DNA from: LMUY01 sp965276785
Lineage (GTDB): Bacteria; Pseudomonadota; Alphaproteobacteria; Acetobacterales; Acetobacteraceae
Assembly: GCA_965276785.1 (NCBI GenBank)
Contig: OZ255629.1
Span: forward strand, 1,860,001-1,924,000
Length of the DNA: 64,000 bases
Direction: 5' to 3'
Below, piece after piece: positions 51,749 through 59,855 of the stretch. Under the pieces are notes generated by a model. That model worked only from the letters and a program-made list of their open reading frames with translations. It made no database searches and was not told the origin of the DNA. A program made the translations under genes and the position numbers. Numbering within the stretch: the first letter of the stretch is position 1; each line of letters starts with the position of its first letter.

Positions 51749-52925
51749 CCTGAGCGACGACGACGATGCGCTGCTGGGCGAACTGGGGGTCAACGCGGAG
51801 CCGAAAGCCACCGGCCGCAGCGCGCCCGAGGAGCGCGTGATCGCAGGCTTTGAGGACATCCAGCGCTTCGTCGAGCAGCACGGCCGGGCGCCGCTTCATG
51901 GCGCGGATCGCGACATCTTCGAGCGCCTGTACGCCGTCCGCCTCGACCGGCTGCGCACGCTGGAGGAGTGGCGCGGCGTGCTCGCGCCGCTGGACCGCCA
52001 GGGCTTGCTGACGGGCAGCCAGGCGCCCGCTCCGCCCGACGAGCTGGACGACGACGCGCTGCTGGCCGAACTCGGCGTGAGCGACGGGGCGGAGTTGCGG
52101 CACGTCCGGACGGCGGCGGAGAAGCGTGCCGCTGAGGAGATCGCCGCCCGGCAGAGCTGCGAGGACTTCGACCGCTTCGGCCCGCTGTTCGAGCAGGTGC
52201 AGCACGAGCTCGGCGCCGGGCTGCGCGAGACCAGGCGGTTCGAGCGCAAGTCCGAAATCGCGCCGGGCCGGTTCTACATCCTGGGGGGGCAGAAGGCATA
52301 CGTGGCCGCGATGGAGCCGCCCTTCACCAACGAGCAGGGCAAAACCGACGCCCGCCTGCGGGTGGTCTTCGACAACGGCACCGAAAGCCCGCTGCTGATG
52401 CGCTCGTTGCAGAAGGCGTTGCAGCAGGACCCGGCCGGGCGGCGGATCGTGGAGCCGGTCGCCGGCCCGCTGTTTGCCGAGCAGACCGAAGCGGGGGACA
52501 CGGCCAGCGGCATCGTCTATGTGCTGCGCAGCAAGTCCACCCACCCGTTCGTGGCCGCGCACCCCGAGCTGGTGCACAAGATCGGGGTGACGGGCAGCGA
52601 CGTGGCCCGCCGGGTCGCCAATGCCCGGTTCGACCCGACGTTCCTGATGGCCGAGATCGAGGTGGTCGCGACCTACGAGCTGTACAACATCAACCGGACC
52701 CGGCTGGAAGCGCTGATCCACCGGGTGTTCGAGCGCGCCCGCGTGGAGATCGAGGTGGTGGACCGCTTCGGCCAGCCGGTGATACCGCGGGAATGGTTCC
52801 TGGTGCCGCTCTTCGTCATCGACGAGGCCGTCGCGCGGATCAAGGACGGCACCATCACCGGCTACAGTTACGACCCGAAGACGGCCACGCTCGGCAGAGC
52901 CGCCGAACCGCCGTTACCGGCTTGA
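51741..52925 (+). CDS. GIY-YIG (T5orf172-type) nuclease protein
   Basis: 394 residues from a GTG inside the helicase gene. The C-terminal region (~residues 255-350) is the nuclease: GIVYVLRSKSTHPFVAAHPELVHKIGVTGSDVARRVANA gives the GIY-YIG-like pair (IVYVLRS and HKIGVT) and the Arg. It is followed by TYELYNINRTRLEALIHRVFERARVEIEV, whose Glu is the likely metal ligand. The N-terminal part has two copies of an acidic motif, SDDDDALLGELGVNAEP and LDDDALLAELGVSDGAE, ~95 residues apart. Context with a large methylase and helicase suggests a restriction role. Confidence 0.82.
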   Translation: MASLSDDDDALLGELGVNAEPKATGRSAPEERVIAGFEDIQRFVEQHGRAPLHGADRDIFERLYAVRLDRLRTLEEWRGVLAPLDRQGLLTGSQAPAPPDELDDDALLAELGVSDGAELRHVRTAAEKRAAEEIAARQSCEDFDRFGPLFEQVQHELGAGLRETRRFERKSEIAPGRFYILGGQKAYVAAMEPPFTNEQGKTDARLRVVFDNGTESPLLMRSLQKALQQDPAGRRIVEPVAGPLFAEQTEAGDTASGIVYVLRSKSTHPFVAAHPELVHKIGVTGSDVARRVANARFDPTFLMAEIEVVATYELYNINRTRLEALIHRVFERARVEIEVVDRFGQPVIPREWFLVPLFVIDEAVARIKDGTITGYSYDPKTATLGRAAEPPLPA

Positions 52926-53159
52926 GCCCGGGACAGGCTGCGAGGGGGTTTGCAGAGGTGGCACGTTGGGCGCCGGGTTGGCCGAGTTGGCGCTGCCCGG
53001 CTTGCCGCCGGTCGTGTTCTCAGGCACCCGGTTGATGGCGGCGTTGGCCCGGCTGCTCGGCCGATGGGCGAGGCGGTGCGGCCGTGGCTTGGTTTGCGCC
53101 GTTGCGGCCGTAGCAAAGACGCCGATCAAGCCGAGACAAACGATTGCGATGCGCCGCAT
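52914..53159 (-). CDS. Small secreted hypothetical protein
   Basis: 81 residues: signal peptide RRIAIVCLGLIGVFATAATAQ, then a Pro/Asn/Ser-rich mature part (ANAAINRVPENTTGGKPGSANSANPAPNVPP) with no recognised fold. Low-complexity content makes it less certain, but the signal peptide is convincing. The end overlaps the convergent nuclease gene by 12 bases. Confidence 0.5.
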   Translation of the reverse strand: MRRIAIVCLGLIGVFATAATAQTKPRPHRLAHRPSSRANAAINRVPENTTGGKPGSANSANPAPNVPPLQTPSQPVPGSSR

Positions 53160-53186
53160 AACTCACTCCCGTGCGATACAGGCCGA

Positions 53187-53732
53187 TCAAGCCATCAACC
53201 GGCGTTGCAACGCTTGCAGTTGCTGAAGGTTAGACCGCACCAGAGCGTCGCCCCGCCGCGACAGCTCCGCGAGCCCCGGATTGCTCCCCGGCGACGCCAT
53301 CACCTGCTCTTGCAGGTCGAGCGCGTCTTGGTGGCTGGCGATCTGGTCGGCGAGGAAGATTTGGTCGAACTGGGTGCCCTGGCCCAGGCGCAGCCGCCCG
53401 GCGCGGATGCGCAGGGTGGTCGGCAGCACCGTCGCGGGTTTGATGCCGGCCTGCATGGCCAGCGGCTGCAACTCCGCGTCGAAACGATTTGCATCGGCAA
53501 GCAACTTGGCTGCAATGGCGCGCACCTCGGGCGATTTGGCCTGGGTTTGCGCCAGGCCGCACTCGTCGCGGTCGAAGCGGATGATGTTGGAAGCATTGGT
53601 GACGAAATCGAGGTCGGCCGAGCTCATGTCGCCGGACGAGGAGCTGGCGGTTGCCTGAGTGGTTTGGCAACCCGGGAGCAGTATTGCGAGCAGCGGCATC
53701 AGCAGGATGGTCCGCCGAGTTGTAGGCGCCAT
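53187..53732 (-). CDS. DUF4142-type lipoprotein
   Basis: 181 residues from ATG 53732 (the frame is open to 53831, but those residues are a shadow). Lipoprotein signal TRRTILLMPLLAILLPGC. The mature part is a helical bundle: DLDFVTNASNIIRFDRDECGLAQTQAKSPEVRAIAAKLLADANRFDAELQPLAMQAGI, matching the DUF4142 pattern (FxxxAxxxxxxExxxxxLAxxxAxxxxVRxxAxxMxxDH). Function unknown; periplasmic or outer membrane. It lies downstream of the MetA-type outer membrane gene on the same strand. Confidence 0.65.
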   Translation of the reverse strand: MAPTTRRTILLMPLLAILLPGCQTTQATASSSSGDMSSADLDFVTNASNIIRFDRDECGLAQTQAKSPEVRAIAAKLLADANRFDAELQPLAMQAGIKPATVLPTTLRIRAGRLRLGQGTQFDQIFLADQIASHQDALDLQEQVMASPGSNPGLAELSRRGDALVRSNLQQLQALQRRLMA

Positions 53733-53760
53733 GGCGCGTCTCCTGTGGCCTGGTTTGAGT

Positions 53761-54681
53761 TCAGAACGCGAACACGAAGCGCGTCGTGGCGCCGAAGACT
53801 TGCTTGAAACTGCCCACCGCGACGAAGTCATGGTTCAATTCCAGCAACACCTGCGCATTGGGGGCCACAAACAACGATGTCGCGACGCGAAGCCGTTCGA
53901 ACTCGGCTTTGGTGCCGTTCGGCACGCCGTTGGTCATTTCCGAGCCGCCCAGGATGCTTTCCCAGCCGATGGAGGTCTGAAAGGCGCGCGTCCAGTTCCA
54001 GTTCGCCCAACCCTGCAGCCGGTAGGTGTTTGCTTCCTGGATGCGTAGGCCGCCGGGCCGGGTTGCGTCGCCGAAGAACGCCGCGTCGAAGGCGAGGTCG
54101 TAGGAGAAATGCTGCCCGATGCCCTGGTCAAACCCGGCTTGCACATCGCCCGCCCAGCCGACGCCGCCGAACACGGTATTGAGGTTGATCTGCGAGTTCT
54201 TGTCGTACGTGCCGTCAGGCGGGATGACAAAGCCGGTGATGTTGAAATAGGTCTTTTTCGCAACGCTGGCATAGGGCCAGATGAAGGCGGACAGAGTGGT
54301 GTTCGAGGCGCCGAACGCGCTGCCGATGCGCGTCGTTCCAACGTGAGCCCCCGATTCGGAGCCGAACGCTTGATAGATCTGCACGCCGGCCGGTATACCG
54401 TGAATATAATCGAAATGGACGTAACGGGAGTTGAAAATATTGGTTTCTAAACCGCTGTCCTTGATGGTGGGGCCGCGTGCGATGTTGAAGCTGTCGTTGT
54501 GGCCATAGCTATAGTAGCCAAATAGCAGGTTGGTGCCATCTGGCAACGGCACGAACTCGTTCGGCTCAACCTCCTGCGCGCAAGCAACGCGCGCCAGTGC
54601 GAGCGACAGAAGCGACATGGCAGCGACGGCCATAAGGCGCCTGCGGAAACCGAAACAGTTGCCGTCACTTCGTGTTGCCAT
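53761..54681 (-). CDS. MetA-pathway-type outer membrane beta-barrel protein
   Basis: 306 residues with signal peptide (AVAAMSLLSLALARVACAQ) and a beta-barrel ending in Phe (FVFAF). EVEPNEFVPLPDGTNLLFGYYSYG, FDYIHGIPAGVQIYQAFGSESG, and WAGDVQAGFDQGIGQHFSYDLAFDAAF resemble the Phenol_MetA_deg family of outer-membrane proteins found in aromatic and hydrocarbon degradation clusters, where they are thought to help hydrophobic substrates enter. It fits with the monooxygenase and transporter genes upstream on the same strand. Confidence 0.75.
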   Translation of the reverse strand: MATRSDGNCFGFRRRLMAVAAMSLLSLALARVACAQEVEPNEFVPLPDGTNLLFGYYSYGHNDSFNIARGPTIKDSGLETNIFNSRYVHFDYIHGIPAGVQIYQAFGSESGAHVGTTRIGSAFGASNTTLSAFIWPYASVAKKTYFNITGFVIPPDGTYDKNSQINLNTVFGGVGWAGDVQAGFDQGIGQHFSYDLAFDAAFFGDATRPGGLRIQEANTYRLQGWANWNWTRAFQTSIGWESILGGSEMTNGVPNGTKAEFERLRVATSLFVAPNAQVLLELNHDFVAVGSFKQVFGATTRFVFAF

Positions 54682-54815
54682 CGTTTCCCCCGAGCAGGTG
54701 GCTTTTAGTGCCAGTTTGTGCTGAACAAATCGAACGCTGTCTAATCGCCTTACCGCGCTGTACGTAACATAAACTGACAGTGTAGCGATTGCGTCACAGC
54801 CGCTTCGTCACGGCC

Positions 54816-56354
54816 TCACTGCGGCGCCGCTCCCAATTCGGCAAGCTGCTGGGTGACCAGGCGGTCGTGGGCGGCCACATCGGCTTCGGCCGCAGCCGGG
54901 CTCCACCGGCCGCGCATGGCGAAGATGGTCGCCACGAACAGCACAACGCCCGCGATGCACACCCAATACCAGATCTGCCACTCGTGCGGGGCCGCCGCAG
55001 CCGCTTGCTGAATGCCGCCAAGGCGCGCCAGCAGCTCGGGGCTTGGCGTCCCCTTGGCCGCCAGCACGGCCTTATACGCCGCGATCACGCCGGGCGCCTC
55101 GATCAGCGGGTTCACGCTGGTGACGACGTACGGCAAAGCGAGAAAGCACGCGGTGATAATCAGGCGCTGCAGCCAGCCCCAGACCGCCAGGCCGGTGGCG
55201 GTCAGCGCCGGATTGCGCGCCTCCACCGTCTCGGTGAAGCTGGCCATCCAGGCCGTGTAGGCAAAGCCCACCAGCACGGACTGGCCGCAACTGACCGCCA
55301 CCAGCAGCCAAAACGAGGGATGCCGGCCAGCCATGGCAAGCCAGACCCCCATCAGCACCACGGCCCCGAGGCCGCCCACCAGCATGAACGGCTTGCGCAC
55401 GCGCAGCCGGTCGGACAGCATGCCGCACGCCACCAGGGAGACGGCGTTGGCCGCCCAGGTCCAGTTGGCCACGGCGTTGGCTTGCGACACGGTCAATTGG
55501 AAGATGGTGACGAGATAGATCGTGCCGAACGCCACGGCCGTGTAGTAAAAGATCAGCAGCATCGAGACACCGATCGCCGGCGCCACCACGTCGGCATGCA
55601 GGATTTGGCTCCAGGGCCGCCGCAGGCTGGCCTCCACGTTCATGCCCTTGGCCCGCAGCTCCACCAGCAAGCGATCCCGTTCGCTCACCATGAGCTGGTC
55701 GCGCAGCTCGGGCGTCAGCTCGCGCAAGCCAATGAAGGCGATGATGAAGATGACCAGCCCGAACGCCCCGCTGAGATGAAACTGGCTTTGCCAGGTTTGC
55801 AGCGAAGGCAGCGTGGCGGTGTTCACGCCGCTCACCATCAGGCTGCCCAGCACCGGGCCCACCGTCCAAAAGCCCATCGCAGCGGCGCGGCCGACCTGGG
55901 GCGAGAAGTCGCGCATGAGGGCCGGCGTGGTCACCAGCACGATGCCTTCGACAAAGGCGAGCGCCCAGGACGCGAAGGCGAATTGCAGCGGCGTGGTCGT
56001 GCTCGGCAGCACAAACAAGGTCAGCAACGTGACCGCCAGCAGGCCGTAGATAACCAGGTTCGCCCGCCCAAACCGGTCGGACAAGCCCGCCGCCAGGGAG
56101 CCGAAGGCGCCGAGCAGGTTCCCGATCGCCACGATGAGGACAAAAATGGGGAATGGCAGGCGCAACGCGGGCAGCATCAAGGTTGCCACCCCGCCGCCGA
56201 CGTAAAGCTGGTAATACAGCGAGACCGTAATCACCACGACGAGCAGCAACAGCGCGGTCCGCACGGTGCGTTGCGGGTAGTGCTGCAACTGGCGGCTCCA
56301 CCGCCGCGGCCGCGGCGGCGAACTGTGTGCAGCGGCGGCGGGACTGGACGACAC
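54816..56354 (-). CDS. Major facilitator superfamily transporter
   Basis: 512 residues, about 12 transmembrane helices. The loop motif GLSDRFGRANLV between helices 2 and 3 is the MFS signature. A long cytoplasmic loop in the middle (RELTPELRDQLMVSERDRLLVELRAKGMNVEASLRRPWSQIL) and an extended C-terminal periplasmic segment (SVNPLIEAPGVIAAYKAVLAAKGTPSPELLARLGG) resemble a group of MFS proteins found beside monooxygenase genes. It probably imports or exports the substrate of the catabolic cluster; the substrate is unknown. Confidence 0.85.
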   Translation of the reverse strand: MSSSPAAAAHSSPPRPRRWSRQLQHYPQRTVRTALLLLVVVITVSLYYQLYVGGGVATLMLPALRLPFPIFVLIVAIGNLLGAFGSLAAGLSDRFGRANLVIYGLLAVTLLTLFVLPSTTTPLQFAFASWALAFVEGIVLVTTPALMRDFSPQVGRAAAMGFWTVGPVLGSLMVSGVNTATLPSLQTWQSQFHLSGAFGLVIFIIAFIGLRELTPELRDQLMVSERDRLLVELRAKGMNVEASLRRPWSQILHADVVAPAIGVSMLLIFYYTAVAFGTIYLVTIFQLTVSQANAVANWTWAANAVSLVACGMLSDRLRVRKPFMLVGGLGAVVLMGVWLAMAGRHPSFWLLVAVSCGQSVLVGFAYTAWMASFTETVEARNPALTATGLAVWGWLQRLIITACFLALPYVVTSVNPLIEAPGVIAAYKAVLAAKGTPSPELLARLGGIQQAAAAAPHEWQIWYWVCIAGVVLFVATIFAMRGRWSPAAAEADVAAHDRLVTQQLAELGAAPQ

Positions 56355-56401
56355 GGCGGTTTCCTCCGGAAATGTTTTTGTTTGGCAGCCAGTCTCCAGC
56401 G

Positions 56402-57910
56402 TTACCGCCTGACGAACTCCATGGTGCCATCGGCGAGCCGGCCGTATCGCAGCATCACGGCGTCCTTAGGGTAGTTCTGATCAAGCCGCCACGGCCGCTT
56501 GGAGCCTTGTTTCGGCAACAGGCCGATCCCGCGCTGGATGTAGCCCGAGGTCAGGTTCAAGAAGTCCTCCTCCTGCACCGAAGCGTCCCGCCGCGGCACC
56601 GCGGCCACGATGTGGCGCCGCCGCATGAAATTGAGCAGCCGGCAGATATACTCGCAGGAAAGATCCGCCTTCAGCGTCCACGATGCGTTGGTGTAGCCGA
56701 GGATCCAGCCGAGATTGGGCAACCCGCTGATCATCGTACCTTTGTAGGCCATCGTTTTCGAGAGCTCGATCGCTTGGCCATCGACTTTGAACTTGATGTC
56801 GCCGAGTAGGTTGAGCTTGAGCCCGGTCGCCATGACCACGATGTCCGCGTCGATAGTCTCACCGGAGCGCAGCTTGAGCCCGGTTGCGGTGAAACTGTCC
56901 AGATGCCCGGTCGCAATGGAGGCCTTGCCGCTCCGCAACGCGTTGAACAGGTCGGCGTCGGGAACCAAGCAGAGCCGCTGGTCCCAGGGCTTATAGGTCG
57001 GCGTGAGATGGGTCGCGACGTCGAACTCGGGGCCGAGCGCATGCTGCGCCATGGCGATGATCTGCTGCTTGGTCTTGTCCGGTTGCTTGCGGGCGAGATT
57101 GTAGAAATAGATCGTCAGCGCCACGTTTTTCAACCGCGCGATGCGATAGGCCAGCCTGGCAGGCAAGTTCGCGCGCAGCCAGTTGGCGGCTTTGTCTTCG
57201 GACGGGCGCGACACGATGTAGGTCGGCGAGCGCTGCAGCATGGTGACATGGGCGGCGGTCTGGGCCATCGCCGGCACGATGGTGACCGCCGTGGCACCGC
57301 TGCCGACCACCACGACGCGCTTGCCGGCGTAATCCAGGTCCTGCGGCCAGAATTGCGGATGAACGACGGAGCCGGCGAAACGCTCGCGGCCGGGGAACTC
57401 CGGCATGTGGCCGCCGGCATAGTCGTAGTAGCCGCTGCACATCATCAGGAAGCCGCAGGTGAGGCGGACCCGCTCGCCGGTGTCGGTCCGCTCCACCTCG
57501 ATCAGCCAGCGCGCCTCGGCGGACGACCAGGACGCGCTGCGGACCCGGTGGTTGTAGCGAATGCGCCGGTCGATCCCGAACTCCCGGGCAGTATCGCGGA
57601 CGTAGTTCAAAATGTTGCTGCCATCGGCGATGGCCTTGGCCTCGGCCCATGGGCGGAACGAATAGCCGAGCGTGTACATGTCGGAGTCGGAGCGGATGCC
57701 TGGGTAGCGGAACAGGTCCCAGGTGCCGCCGCTCGCGCCGCGGGCCTCGAGCAGGGCGAAGCTCATGCCCCGGCAACGGGCTTGCACGTGGCAGCCGGCG
57801 CCGATGCCGGACAAGCCAGCCCCCACGATCAGGACGTCGAGATGCTCCAGCCTCGCCGTCCGGACAGATTGCTCGGGAGCGTCATCGACGAGGACGTCTT
57901 GGTCAGCCAT
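56402..57910 (-). CDS. Flavin-containing monooxygenase, Baeyer-Villiger type
   Basis: 502 residues. FAD Rossmann motif LIVGAGLSGIGAGCH near residue 30, ARGASGGTWDLFRYPGIRSDSDMYTLG, the Baeyer-Villiger fingerprint FAGSVVHPQFWP (FxGxxxHxxxWP), and the NADPH motif VVVVGSGATAVTIVP. Such enzymes insert oxygen next to a ketone or oxidise heteroatoms using NADPH and O2. It clusters with dehydrogenases that could make the ketone and an MFS transporter, suggesting breakdown of a cyclic or long-chain alcohol/ketone; the substrate is inferred. Confidence 0.88.
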   Translation of the reverse strand: MADQDVLVDDAPEQSVRTARLEHLDVLIVGAGLSGIGAGCHVQARCRGMSFALLEARGASGGTWDLFRYPGIRSDSDMYTLGYSFRPWAEAKAIADGSNILNYVRDTAREFGIDRRIRYNHRVRSASWSSAEARWLIEVERTDTGERVRLTCGFLMMCSGYYDYAGGHMPEFPGRERFAGSVVHPQFWPQDLDYAGKRVVVVGSGATAVTIVPAMAQTAAHVTMLQRSPTYIVSRPSEDKAANWLRANLPARLAYRIARLKNVALTIYFYNLARKQPDKTKQQIIAMAQHALGPEFDVATHLTPTYKPWDQRLCLVPDADLFNALRSGKASIATGHLDSFTATGLKLRSGETIDADIVVMATGLKLNLLGDIKFKVDGQAIELSKTMAYKGTMISGLPNLGWILGYTNASWTLKADLSCEYICRLLNFMRRRHIVAAVPRRDASVQEEDFLNLTSGYIQRGIGLLPKQGSKRPWRLDQNYPKDAVMLRYGRLADGTMEFVRR

Positions 57911-57952
57911 AGATCGATACCTTCACACGGGGCGCCTGAGTGGCACCCTCAA

Positions 57953-58825
57953 TCAGCCGCTTTTGATGGGGGCTCGCAGCTTGCGCTCGATAAACCGGTT
58001 GAGCGGCGGCCAGTAGCCGACCGGGAACAATCGTTGCACCAATGCGATCTGCCGCGCGTCGCGGCCAACCAGCACGCGCTTATTCCGGGTCCGAATGCCG
58101 CGCACGATCTCGGCGGCGGCGGCCTCCGGCGAGAGCTGCAGCAGCCTGGCCGAGATCTGCCGCTGCTGCGCGGCTTCGGCGTCCGACAGGCCGCTGCGGC
58201 GGGCGCTGGCATCCACCGAGGTGCGCACGCCGCCCGGGTGGACCGTGGTGACGCCGACGTTCGACCCCGCCAACTCGTGCCGCAACGCCTCCGAGAAGCC
58301 GCGGACGGCGAACTTGCTGGCGGCGTAGGCGACTTGCCCCGGGGGGGCGACGATGCCGAAAATGCTGGACACGTTGACCAGGTGAGCAGTCTCGGCCCGT
58401 CGCAGCAGAGGCAGGAAGGCCCGGGTCATCGAGACCACGCCCCAGAAGTTGATCCCGAACAACCACTCGAAATCGGCCGGCGGCACCTGCTCGAAGGTGC
58501 CCCCGAGCGCCACACCGGCGTTGTTGATCAGCAGGGTGACCTCGCGGTGCTGCGCCAACACCGCGGCCGGCAAGGCGGCCACGGCCGCTTGGTCGGCCAC
58601 GTCCACCACGTGCTCGCTGACCGCCACGCCCGCGGCGCGCGCGCGGGCCGCGACCGCCTGCAGGCCCGCGGCATTGACGTCGGCCAGGGCCAGGTTGCAG
58701 CCGCGGGCGGCAAGGTCGGCGGCGAGCGCCGCGCCGATGCCGCTGGCCGCTCCGGTCAAGACGGCGGTGCCGCCCTGCAACGGAAACCGGGCACGGCGGC
58801 CGGCCCGCATGGTTCGATTACTCAT
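57953..58825 (-). CDS. Short-chain dehydrogenase/reductase
   Basis: 290 residues: TGAASGIG cofactor loop (~residues 24-31), LLINNAGVALGG, catalytic Ser in HLVNVSSIFGIVAPPGQVAY and YAASK. The C-terminal extension (RNKRVLVGRDARQIALVQRLFPVGYWPPLNRFIERKL) matches SDRs that occur with Baeyer-Villiger monooxygenases. The start codon overlaps the end of the upstream dehydrogenase gene (58822-58825), showing tight coupling. Probably oxidises an alcohol of the same pathway. Confidence 0.9.
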   Translation of the reverse strand: MSNRTMRAGRRARFPLQGGTAVLTGAASGIGAALAADLAARGCNLALADVNAAGLQAVAARARAAGVAVSEHVVDVADQAAVAALPAAVLAQHREVTLLINNAGVALGGTFEQVPPADFEWLFGINFWGVVSMTRAFLPLLRRAETAHLVNVSSIFGIVAPPGQVAYAASKFAVRGFSEALRHELAGSNVGVTTVHPGGVRTSVDASARRSGLSDAEAAQQRQISARLLQLSPEAAAAEIVRGIRTRNKRVLVGRDARQIALVQRLFPVGYWPPLNRFIERKLRAPIKSG

Positions 58826-59853
58826 GGCAAAAGGATTACCTTGCTGGCCGAGCGCTGCCGGGCCAACTCGAAGCCCTCCAGTCCACGGGCGAGGGGCAGC
58901 CGATGGGTAATCATCGGCCGGAAGGCGTCCGGGTCGCGCGCCAGCAGCGCAGTGACGCGTTCCCAGGTGCGCTGCTCCGAACTATGCGACGCGCGGAGTT
59001 GGTGCCGGTTGCGCACGAACGCCGTCAGAGGCAGGGCGAGCGGTGCGGCATGGATGCCGACCACGACCAACACGCCCGAGCGCTTCAGCGCCGGCAGGGC
59101 GTCGGTGATCGAGGCGGGGTGCCCGGTCGCCTCCAGCACCACGTCTACCGGCTGGCCGCCGGTCAGTCCGAGCACCTGGTCGCGCAGCGGGCCGTCGGCC
59201 ACGTCGATGAAGTCGTCGAAGCCGAGTTGGCGCAGCACGTCGAAGCGCGGCTCGTCGGCACGCCCGGTGACGATCACGCGCCCGGCGCCGCTGGCCCGCG
59301 CCATCAACGCGATGCCCTGCCCGATCGTGCCCGGGCCAAGCACGAGCACGGTGTCGCCCAGCCCCACTTCGCCAACCATGACGGCATCGGCCGCCACAGC
59401 AAGGGGCTCCACCAGGGCGCCCAATTCGGCATCGACCTTGGCCGGCAGCGGCAGCACGTTGCCCGCCTCCACGCGCAGGTAGCGGGCGAACCCCCCGTCG
59501 CAGCTCAGCCCAATCCCCAGCGCGGGCGTGCCCAACCGAGGATCGCCCGGCCACGCCACGCGGCCCTCGCCGCGCACCACCCGCGGATGCACCGACACGC
59601 GCGTGCCCGGCGCCACCGCCACGCTCGGGCCGGCGGCCGCAACGATGCCCGCCAGTTCGTGCCCCATGGTCAGCGGCAAATGTGGCACCATGAACTGGTA
59701 GCCGTCGCTCCACTCATAGGCATGCACGTCGCTGCCGCAGATGCCGACCGCCTCCACCCGCACGAGCACCTCGCCGCGACCGGGCGGCCCGGGCTCGGGG
59801 ATCTCCTGCGGCTCCAGGCCGAACCCGGCCTGCGTCTTGCGGAGCGCCAGCAT
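58822..59853 (-). CDS. Zinc-type medium-chain alcohol dehydrogenase
   Basis: 343 residues from ATG 59853; the longer open frame to 60060 shadows the TPP enzyme gene. Catalytic zinc ligands lie in VGICGSDVHAYEW and the GHELAG block, with a later Glu (LVEPLAVAADAV). Nucleotide-binding motif VLVLGPGTIGQGIAL. The usual four-cysteine structural zinc loop is absent (HPRVVRGEGRVAWPGDPRLG is there instead), as in sorbitol/threonine-dehydrogenase-like members that lost it. It starts two bases after the TPP-enzyme stop and overlaps the SDR gene, so the three are one operon. Confidence 0.88.
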   Translation of the reverse strand: MLALRKTQAGFGLEPQEIPEPGPPGRGEVLVRVEAVGICGSDVHAYEWSDGYQFMVPHLPLTMGHELAGIVAAAGPSVAVAPGTRVSVHPRVVRGEGRVAWPGDPRLGTPALGIGLSCDGGFARYLRVEAGNVLPLPAKVDAELGALVEPLAVAADAVMVGEVGLGDTVLVLGPGTIGQGIALMARASGAGRVIVTGRADEPRFDVLRQLGFDDFIDVADGPLRDQVLGLTGGQPVDVVLEATGHPASITDALPALKRSGVLVVVGIHAAPLALPLTAFVRNRHQLRASHSSEQRTWERVTALLARDPDAFRPMITHRLPLARGLEGFELARQRSASKVILLP

Positions 59854-59855
59854 GC

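Noticed and set aside
44142..52925. Assignment of the methylase-helicase-nuclease set to DISARM, BREX or classical type III restriction
   Set aside because: No PglZ, BrxC, DrmA or DrmB and no type III Res/Mod architecture were seen; the nuclease is a separate GIY-YIG protein.
56903..59482. An 859-codon plus-strand open frame
   Set aside because: It lies opposite the monooxygenase, SDR and dehydrogenase genes, which have clear motifs; its own product is Arg/Gly/Ala-rich with no family features. GC-rich DNA produces such mirror frames.
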